From the NCBI GenBank assembly GCA_027450185.1, contig DAIDKF010000003.1, positions 1 to 64,000 on the forward strand: a stretch of 64,000 nucleotides of DNA, read 5' to 3'. The notes under the pieces are model-generated. The model had not been told where the DNA came from. It was given only the letters and a program-made list of their open reading frames with translations, and made no database searches. This DNA comes from Granulicella sp. (lineage in GTDB: Bacteria > Acidobacteriota > Terriglobia > Terriglobales > Acidobacteriaceae). Both the position numbers and the translations under genes were made by a program. Each line of letters opens with the position of its first letter. The first letter of the stretch is position 1. This document shows, piece by piece, positions 57,456-64,000 of the stretch.

Positions 57456-58187
57456 TTATCCGCGCACGGAGACCCCGGTATAGGTCATCACCACATGGCC
57501 CCGCACCGGAACGCCAAAGACGGTTGCCGGCTTGAACACACTGCTCAGCAGGTTGGTTTCGACTTTCACCTTCACCTGCGGGTCCTGAGATCCCTGGAGA
57601 ATGGAATAGCCATATACCCGCCCACCGCTGTCGACCATTGCCTCCACAACAATCGGCATGTCCCGCTGCGTGCTGATCGGCTCCGGAGGCACCTGTGAGT
57701 ACAGGTAGCGCGGTGCCACCAGGTGTGCCATGGCGTCATCGTTGGCATGCACGGCAATCGGCGCGCCGAAGATCCAACTCAATCCACCCACAAGGACGAC
57801 CGTCGCTGCCAGGCCACCACTCAGCCTCAGGGCCATCGGCGCCACCGAAGTCCTCCATAGCATGAGAGCTCTCTGCACGAGGGGCAAATGCGCCCCACGT
57901 TCTCGTTCGGCTGCAATGGCCGCCTGCAATCGAGCCTGTAGCCTCGCGGGCGGTTGCTCCGGCCCCAACCCGCCCAGAGATCGTTGTACCTCGCGCCACA
58001 CGTTGAAATCTGCCGCACACGCGCTGCAACGCTCCAGGTGATCCGAGATTGTAGCCATCTCCACGCCGCTCATTGCGCCATCCAGGTAGGCTGAGAACCC
58101 TGAGCGTACCAACGCGCACTCGCTGCGTTCAGCCTCGCCTGATCGCTGCGAAGTAATCCGTTTCGGACTGTACTTGTGCCAGGTCAT
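57456..58187 (-). CDS. Anti-sigma factor with zinc-finger-like domain
   Basis: SDHLERCSACAADF HxxxCxxC motif, one TM, ATG overlap with sigma gene; C-terminal TonB-like segment. Confidence 0.75.
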   Translation of the reverse strand: MTWHKYSPKRITSQRSGEAERSECALVRSGFSAYLDGAMSGVEMATISDHLERCSACAADFNVWREVQRSLGGLGPEQPPARLQARLQAAIAAERERGAHLPLVQRALMLWRTSVAPMALRLSGGLAATVVLVGGLSWIFGAPIAVHANDDAMAHLVAPRYLYSQVPPEPISTQRDMPIVVEAMVDSGGRVYGYSILQGSQDPQVKVKVETNLLSSVFKPATVFGVPVRGHVVMTYTGVSVRG

Positions 58188-58852
58188 CGTGTGAGCCTAT
58201 GGAATGCATCCGTCTTGCGTAAGCACGAACCCTTCGCCGCCGCTGCTTCATCGCGCAACGCCTCGCGCAAGGCCGCGCGCCCGCGCATCAACCTGCTCTT
58301 CACCGTGCCCAGATTCACATCCAGCATCTCGGCGATCTCTTCGTATCCAAAGCCTTCAATCTCGCGCAGCACGACCACCTCACGAAACGCCTCAGGAAGG
58401 GTACGCAAAGCAGCAACGACTCGTTCCCCAAGCTGTGCATGCGCTGCCCGCTCGTAGGGCGAAGCATCTCGTGCCGCCAGCGCGTCGGCCATGCAGAAGG
58501 TCTCGCCTTCGTCATTCTCCAACTGCTCGTCGATGGTCAATTCCTGCTGTTTGTGGCGGCTCCACCAGCGCCGCTGGTTGCTGGCCTCATGCAGCGCAAT
58601 CCGGTAAATCCACGTCCGCAGGCTCGCATCTCCATGGAAGCTGGAGATGTTGCGGAAGACCTTGACGAAGACCTCCTGAGTCACATCGGCAGCGTCCGCC
58701 GGATCGCGCAGACTGCGCGCTATCAGAGAGTAGATGGGGTGGCTGTACTGTGCCAGCAAGAGCGCAAACGCCTGCTCTGACCCAGACTTCAGCTCCGCGA
58801 CGAGGTCCTGCTCCTCTGCCCGGATTCCGATCGCGCTCGCCAGATCGCTCAT
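58184..58852 (-). CDS. ECF RNA polymerase sigma factor
   Basis: Region 2 DPADAADVTQEVFVKVFRNISSFHGDASLRTWIYRIALHEASNQRR; region 4 REIEGFGYEEIAEMLDVNLGTVKSRLMRGRAALRE. Confidence 0.9.
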   Translation of the reverse strand: MSDLASAIGIRAEEQDLVAELKSGSEQAFALLLAQYSHPIYSLIARSLRDPADAADVTQEVFVKVFRNISSFHGDASLRTWIYRIALHEASNQRRWWSRHKQQELTIDEQLENDEGETFCMADALAARDASPYERAAHAQLGERVVAALRTLPEAFREVVVLREIEGFGYEEIAEMLDVNLGTVKSRLMRGRAALREALRDEAAAAKGSCLRKTDAFHRLTR

Positions 58853-59290
58853 TGCTGTTCCTGTCCGCGGCTGGAGTGCCAACTCCGCGAATGCTATTAA
58901 AGTAGGCGCTGACTCCGTTCTCTGTCCAGCGGCATCCCTGCAACCCGACCGCTCGCCGAGGCCGAAAATGTCTCCCCCCGGGCAAACTGCTTGCTCTGCT
59001 CCGGGCAGGCTGATCATCCATCTTCAGCCTGCCCGCTCAGGCTCCTTCAGGCTCATCTTGGGTTGGAAGAGAGTTACCCTTTCTCAAAATCGCGTTTTCG
59101 TGGATAATAAGGGAGGACGAGCGTGTGCCTGACCGCTTGGCTATCCCGTAGGAAAAATTCAGGAATATTGAGGTTGCAGGGACCTTAACCCTGCGTCGCG
59201 GCGTGTCAGAGGAACGGAGTTGAAAGGCTCCGGCTTCAGGGCAAGCTGCTTGCCAGCCGAGGTGGCTGGCCAAACTGGAAAGGAAGTAGC

Positions 59291-59440
59291 ATGCGCGAGA
59301 TCATTACCCTGCAATGTCCGGAGTGCAAGAACCGGAACTATTCGACGACCAAGAACAAGAAGACCACGACGGGTCGGTTGGAGTTCTCCAAGTTTTGCAA
59401 TACGTGCCGCAAGCATACGCCGCACAAAGAGACAAAGTAG
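59291..59440 (+). CDS. rpmG: 50S ribosomal protein L33
   Basis: [49 protein letters not shown]. Confidence 0.95.
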   Translation: MREIITLQCPECKNRNYSTTKNKKTTTGRLEFSKFCNTCRKHTPHKETK

Positions 59441-59444
59441 TAAG

Positions 59445-59516
59445 GGCAGCTTCTAGCTGCCAGCTTCGAGCTAAGACGAGCTTCCCCTTCAGGGGAGCGT
59501 TGAGCTAGAAGCTGCC
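59445..59516. repeat. Nested palindromic element between rpmG and tRNA-Trp
   Basis: Perfect 14-bp arms GGCAGCTTCTAGCT/AGCTAGAAGCTGCC with inner TCCCC-TTCA-GGGGA hairpin. Confidence 0.7.
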
Positions 59517-59529
59517 AGCTGGCTTTTAC

Positions 59530-59605
59530 AGGGGCGTAAGCTCAACGGTTAAACTGTCGGTCTCCAAAACCGAACTTCTCGGTTCGAATCCGAGCGCCCC
59601 TGCCA
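59530..59605 (+). tRNA. tRNA-Trp (CCA anticodon), CCA tail encoded
   Basis: Acceptor AGGGGCG/CGCCCCT, anticodon loop CTCCAAA, T-loop GGTTCGAATCC. Confidence 0.93.
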
Positions 59606-59664
59606 GACCTATCGAACGACGAGCCGGATGAGGGCTCGAACGCAGCAGTTTGAGGAGTCATTCC

Positions 59665-59925
59665 ATGGCGAAAGCCGCCGTAGTCGAAACGAACGAACAG
59701 GGAACGATGCAGCGTGTGACTGCCGGGCCGGAGCGGTTCATTGAGTTTCTCAAGGAGACGCGGCAGGAGATGACGAAGGTGCATACGCCGACGCGCGGCG
59801 AGGTGCAGTCGACGACTGTTGTGGTGATTGTCGCGGTGTTTTTGTTTGCAGCGTACTTCGAGGCGGTGGATCTGATCTTTGGCCGGGCCATCGACCAGAT
59901 GTTTCTGCATCTGACAAAGCACTAG
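59665..59925 (+). CDS. secE: Preprotein translocase subunit SecE
   Basis: RFIEFLKETRQEMTKVHTPTRGEVQSTTVVVIVAVFLFAAYF. Confidence 0.93.
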   Translation: MAKAAVVETNEQGTMQRVTAGPERFIEFLKETRQEMTKVHTPTRGEVQSTTVVVIVAVFLFAAYFEAVDLIFGRAIDQMFLHLTKH

Positions 59926-60026
59926 CGCTGCGCGCAACGCGCCAGGGATCGAGGCGTTACGCACGAAGGACCATAGAGAACTTGCAGCATCGAGCACGAT
60001 GAGGGACGCGTGCGGAAGGTAAAGGG

Positions 60027-60749
60027 ATGGCAAACAAGTTGAAGCAAACCGAGCAGCAGACCGAAGAGGCCGAGACTCCGATAGTGGGTGAGGGCGAAAC
60101 GGGGGGTGATGCCGCGCTGGCCGCTGATGTCGCCGCTGATCCGGAGACAGCGGTTGCGGGCGAGGCTGTGGGTGGAGAAGAGACGGCTGCAGGGACTGCG
60201 ACGCCGGCGAATGACAGTTTCAAGTGGTACATCATTCACGCGTACTCGGGGTTTGAGCGCAAGGTGAAGGAGTCGCTGATGAGCCGCGTGGCGGCGTATC
60301 ACCTGGAGGACAAGGTGGGACGCATCGAGATTCCGACCGAGCCGACCACCGAGATGCGCAATGGCAAGAAGTACACGATCGATAGGGTGTTTCTGCCGGG
60401 GTATGTGTTTGTCGAGATGGCGCTGGATAACGACATGTGGCATGTGGTGAAAAATACGCCGCGGGTTACGGGATTTTTGCAGACCGGCGATCAGCCCAAT
60501 GCGCTCTCAGAGGCAGAGGTAAATGCGATGTTGAATCGCGCCGATGTGACCAAGGAGAAGCCGAAGCTCAAGCTCAAGTTTGCCAAGGGTGAGCAGGTAC
60601 GTATTACCGAAGGGCCGTTCAATAACTTCAATGGCGCGGTCGATGATGTGAACGAGGACAAGCAGACACTGAAGGTGATGGTGTCGATCTTTGGAAGGCC
60701 GACGCCGACCGAGGTTTCGTTCGCAAATGTCGAGAAGGCGGAAGAGTAA
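60027..60749 (+). CDS. nusG: Transcription termination/antitermination protein NusG
   Basis: KWYIIHAYSGFERKVKESL, FLPGYVFVEM, KOW RITEGPFNNFNGAVDDV. Confidence 0.95.
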   Translation: MANKLKQTEQQTEEAETPIVGEGETGGDAALAADVAADPETAVAGEAVGGEETAAGTATPANDSFKWYIIHAYSGFERKVKESLMSRVAAYHLEDKVGRIEIPTEPTTEMRNGKKYTIDRVFLPGYVFVEMALDNDMWHVVKNTPRVTGFLQTGDQPNALSEAEVNAMLNRADVTKEKPKLKLKFAKGEQVRITEGPFNNFNGAVDDVNEDKQTLKVMVSIFGRPTPTEVSFANVEKAEE

Positions 60750-60965
60750 CAGGGATTGAGTGTAGAGCGTAAGGGATAGAGAAAGACAGGTGCTCGCTGG
60801 GCGAGCATGGGAAGAACGAATTTAGCAGGACGCAGGACAAAGTTTGGGAGTCGCAGCCCGGCCGCTTCACCGGACCTTCTAACTCCTTGAGTCGTACGAG
60901 CGGTAAAAAAATCATGCGAGGCGCAGCCCTGGTGCTGGCCCGCAACATTGAGAAGGATTACGAAT

Positions 60966-61403
60966 ATGGCACCGAAGAAGGTTCAGGGATACGTCAAGCT
61001 GCAGATCATTGCCGGCAAGGCGACGCCGGCACCGCCGGTTGGACCCGCGCTGGGTCAGGCGCAGGTCAACATCATGGAGTTTTGCAAGCAGTTCAACGAG
61101 CGTACGAGCAAGGATCCGGCGATGGCCGGGTTGACAATTCCAGTCGTCATTACGGTGTATGCGGACCGTACGTTCTCTTTTATTACGAAGACGCCGCCGG
61201 CGCCGGTGCTGCTGCTGAAGGCGGCGGGGATTGCGAAAGGCTCGGGGACTCCGAACAAGGAGAAGCTGGGCAAGGTGACGGAGAAGCAGATTCTGGAGAT
61301 TGCAAAACAGAAGATGCCGGACATGAATGCGAACTCGGTGGAGTCGGCTGCGAAGAGTATTCGCGGGACGGCACGCTCGATGGGCATTGAAGTCGTCGCG
61401 TAA
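60966..61403 (+). CDS. rplK: 50S ribosomal protein L11
   Basis: [37 protein letters not shown]. Confidence 0.97.
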   Translation: MAPKKVQGYVKLQIIAGKATPAPPVGPALGQAQVNIMEFCKQFNERTSKDPAMAGLTIPVVITVYADRTFSFITKTPPAPVLLLKAAGIAKGSGTPNKEKLGKVTEKQILEIAKQKMPDMNANSVESAAKSIRGTARSMGIEVVA

Positions 61404-61423
61404 GAGTTTTTGTAAGTGTTTTA

Positions 61424-61478
61424 GGGTGCAGAGATATTTGGTGGCTTGCCACTGAATGACTCTGCACCCGTTTTGTTT
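61424..61478 (+). terminator. Rho-independent terminator after rplK
   Basis: Perfect 10-bp arms GGGTGCAGAG/CTCTGCACCC followed by GTTTTGTTTT. Confidence 0.75.
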
Positions 61479-61484
61479 TAGGGA

Positions 61485-62120
61485 CTAGTGACGGAGTGGT
61501 GTGGATACTTTGGCGTCTGACTCGGCGCGGTCGATGGCGGCGTACAGGGTAGCGGGGTTGGTAACTTCAATCCATTCCTTATTGGTGGCTACGACGATGG
61601 TGGGTGTGTGGCGGATGCCGAGACGGATGGCAACGTCGCAGTCGGCCTGAACCTCGGCGGCGCAGCGGCCGGCGGGATCGATCAGGAAAGGCATCTTTAG
61701 ATTGTGGGAGTGGAACCACTTGCGGGTAAAGCTCTGCAGGTCATCCTGATTGGAGATCATGGCCTGGTTGCCGAAGATGTCGCGGCGAAAATCCTCGGCC
61801 AGCTTTGGAGAAACTTTATCTTCCAGATAGCGAGCGTTGATGGCTGCGGCCCGTGACCAGTTGTGGCCCTGGATCAGGGAGTCGTAATGAACCAGGGGGA
61901 TCTTGTACTGCTTCATTGCAGAGCGAACGATTGGAGAGGCGTAGGCGCAGTAGGGGCATTCGAGGTCTTCAAACTCGATGATTGCGATCTTTGTTCCGGC
62001 CGGGGGCTTGAGCATCGAGGTGTCCCGGAAGGGAGTTGCGTCCTGCGGTGGCATCGCAATCTGGGCGGTTAGAGGGAGGGCTGCTGACATGAGAATAGCA
62101 ATGCCGACATAGGTTTTCAT
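61485..62120 (-). CDS. DsbA-like thioredoxin-fold protein
   Basis: Signal peptide; IIEFEDLECPYCAYASPIV active site CPYC. Confidence 0.82.
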   Translation of the reverse strand: MKTYVGIAILMSAALPLTAQIAMPPQDATPFRDTSMLKPPAGTKIAIIEFEDLECPYCAYASPIVRSAMKQYKIPLVHYDSLIQGHNWSRAAAINARYLEDKVSPKLAEDFRRDIFGNQAMISNQDDLQSFTRKWFHSHNLKMPFLIDPAGRCAAEVQADCDVAIRLGIRHTPTIVVATNKEWIEVTNPATLYAAIDRAESDAKVSTPLRH

Positions 62121-62307
62121 GCGTCGGTTATATCAGAATGCAACGTGCGGGTACGGGTGATTTTGGTGGGGCATGCGCGCGTTGAGAGTTGGGTGGAGAA
62201 GTAATCGGACTGTTCAATACGAGGGTGTGTGCGGGATAATGGCTGCTTGCCGCGCGGAGCTTTGGCTTGCGGGCTATCTAGCGGGTAGGTTGTGCGCGGA
62301 GCTGCCG

Positions 62308-63288
62308 ATGTTTGTTCCTTCTACGTTTGCTGTGGCGCTGTTAATGACAGTTCTCAGCACAATCTGTTGGGGATCGTTTGCGAATACGTTCAAGGGGACG
62401 AAGAACTATCGGTTTGAGTTGTACTACTGGGACTATGCGCTGGGGATTTTTTTGATGGCGTTGGCGCTGGCCTTCACGATGGGCAGCTATAAGGGAGGGC
62501 CGACGGCGTTTGTTGCGAATGTGCGCTCAGCCGATGATTTGAATTTGTTGTATGCGGCGCTGGGTGGGTTCATCTTCAATATCGCGAACGTGCTGCTGAT
62601 TGCAGGGATCGAGATGGTGGGGCTGGCCGTGGCGTTTCCGATCTCGATTGGGCTTGCGCTGGTGGAGGGCGTGGTGCTGAGTTACGCGCTGCAGCCGAGG
62701 GGAAATGCGATGCTGCTTGCGACGGGCGTGTTGATGGCCGTGGTGGCGGTGGTGCTGGTAGGGAAGTCGTATGGGGCGCTGAGGACTGGGTCTGAGGCGG
62801 TGTCGAAAAGAGGCGTGTGGGTGTGCGTGGTGTCGGGATTTTTGATGGGGATCTTTGCGCCGTTTGTGACGCGGGCGATGACGCGCGGGAACACTCTGAC
62901 GCCTTATACGACGGCGGTGTATCTGACTGGAGGAGCATTTGTGTGCTGCTTCTTCTTCAATACGATTCTGATGCGGCGGCCGATTGTGGGAAGTCCGGTG
63001 GCGGCGGCAGATTATCTTCACGCGCCGGCGGGATATCATGCGCTGGGGCTTCTGGGCGGGGCGATCTGGGGACTGGGGACGGTGCTGAATTTTGTGGCGG
63101 CGAGCCTGGTGGGAGTGGCGATCTCTTATGCGATCGGGCAGGCGTCGCCGATGGTGGCTTGTCTGTGGGGGGTGTTTGCGTGGAAGGAGTTCAGGGGCGC
63201 GGATCACAAAGCAAAGGGATATTTGGCGGCGATGGTGATGTGCTATGTGATGGCGCTGGTGCTGATTGCTCGCGCTTATGCTGGATGA
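62308..63288 (+). CDS. GRP-family sugar transporter
   Basis: About ten TMs; TVLSTICWGSFANTFKGTKNYRFELYYWDYALGIFLMAL. Confidence 0.75.
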   Translation: MFVPSTFAVALLMTVLSTICWGSFANTFKGTKNYRFELYYWDYALGIFLMALALAFTMGSYKGGPTAFVANVRSADDLNLLYAALGGFIFNIANVLLIAGIEMVGLAVAFPISIGLALVEGVVLSYALQPRGNAMLLATGVLMAVVAVVLVGKSYGALRTGSEAVSKRGVWVCVVSGFLMGIFAPFVTRAMTRGNTLTPYTTAVYLTGGAFVCCFFFNTILMRRPIVGSPVAAADYLHAPAGYHALGLLGGAIWGLGTVLNFVAASLVGVAISYAIGQASPMVACLWGVFAWKEFRGADHKAKGYLAAMVMCYVMALVLIARAYAG

Positions 63289-63314
63289 GTGCATAGGAAG
63301 ATGGAGGATGGCGC

Positions 63315-63617
63315 GTGGTACTTGAGGCAGCGATTCTAAATGTGATTCCTGGGGAGGAGGCGGCGTTTGAGGACGCAATGCAGGTTGCTCGGCCGCTGAT
63401 TGCAGCTACACCAGGCTTTGTGGCAATCGACGTTCGCCGCTGCATGGAGACGACGAACCGGTATTTGCTGCTGGTTCAGTGGAGAAGCCTGGAGGACCAC
63501 ACGGTGGGCTTCCGTCAATCGGACCGCTTTCCGCGGTGGCGCGAGCTGCTGCATCATTTTTACGATCCGGCTCCTGTGGTGCAGCACTATGGCGATTCGA
63601 TTTTGCCGAAGGACTGA
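63315..63617 (+). CDS. Antibiotic biosynthesis monooxygenase-like (ABM) protein
   Basis: 100-aa ferredoxin-like fold pattern with YLLLVQWRSLEDHTVGFRQSDRFPRWRELLHHFY. Confidence 0.75.
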   Translation: MVLEAAILNVIPGEEAAFEDAMQVARPLIAATPGFVAIDVRRCMETTNRYLLLVQWRSLEDHTVGFRQSDRFPRWRELLHHFYDPAPVVQHYGDSILPKD

Positions 63618-63628
63618 GACGGAGAGGC

Positions 63629-64000
63629 ATGGGGAAAAAGATTGTAGTGCTGGGAAGCTTTGTGGCGGACGTGGCATTTCGGGCGGCGCGGCTGCCGGCC
63701 TGGGGAGAGACGCTGATGGGCAGCGGATTTGCGCTGGGGCCTGGAGGCAAGGGGTCGAACCAGGCGGTGGCAGCGGCGAGGGCAGGCGCGCAGGTGCAGA
63801 TGATCTCGCGGCTCGGTGACGATGCGTTTGGAAGGCTGGCGCGGGAGACATGGGCGGCGGATGGGATCGATGCGTCGTTGGTGGAGAACTGCGACATGGC
63901 GACGGGGTCAGCGGTGATTTTGATTGACGAGGTACGTGGGGAGAACGCGATTATCGTGGTGCCGGGAGCCTGCTTTACGCTGACGGCGGAGGATGTGGAT
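63629..64000 (+). CDS. Ribokinase / PfkB family sugar kinase (3' truncated)
   Basis: KIVVLGSFVADVAFRAARLPAWGETLMGSGFALGPGGKGSNQAVAAARAGA; runs off window end. Confidence 0.88.
   Translation, partial: MGKKIVVLGSFVADVAFRAARLPAWGETLMGSGFALGPGGKGSNQAVAAARAGAQVQMISRLGDDAFGRLARETWAADGIDASLVENCDMATGSAVILIDEVRGENAIIVVPGACFTLTAEDVD

Noticed and set aside
1-64000. CRISPR arrays, IS elements, prophage, rRNA
   Set aside because: No regularly spaced repeats, transposase/integrase motifs or rRNA-like sequence were seen by reading the window

Overview
The window looks like a chromosomal segment from a high-GC Acidobacteriota-like bacterium (inferred from a TIGR03436-like VWA protein and carboxypeptidase-regulatory-like paralogs; not verified by search). 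Left (1-16 kb): housekeeping genes including moaB-like, miaA, S4-domain protein, KBL/AONS-family transferase, rel/spoT and fumC. Middle (16-36 kb): an unusual respiratory block with gltA, a succinyl-CoA:acetate CoA-transferase, a porin, hemY plus a radical SAM/SPASM protein, a universal stress protein and a Crp/Fnr regulator. It is followed by a dense c-type cytochrome cluster: a decaheme DmsE/MtrA-like protein, an MtrB/PioB-like barrel, three tandem monoheme cytochromes, an 11-CxxCH membrane-anchored cytochrome, a cytochrome b, and a NapC/NirT-like cytochrome with a CxxxCH motif. Right (36-64 kb): an MdtABC-like RND efflux operon with outer-membrane factor, enoyl-CoA hydratase, two lepB copies and rnc, an ECF sigma/anti-sigma pair, rpmG-tRNA-Trp-secE-nusG-rplK, a GRP-family sugar transporter and a truncated ribokinase. 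The main finding is six TGTGA-N6-TCACA-type palindromes (four perfect) in the intergenic regions upstream of gltA, hemY, usp, the Crp/Fnr gene and the decaheme gene. The local regulator has FNR-like cysteines but a CRP-like recognition helix (SRETVTR). This suggests one redox-responsive regulon joining acetate oxidation, heme supply and a transmembrane electron conduit. No CRISPR array, transposase or rRNA was seen.
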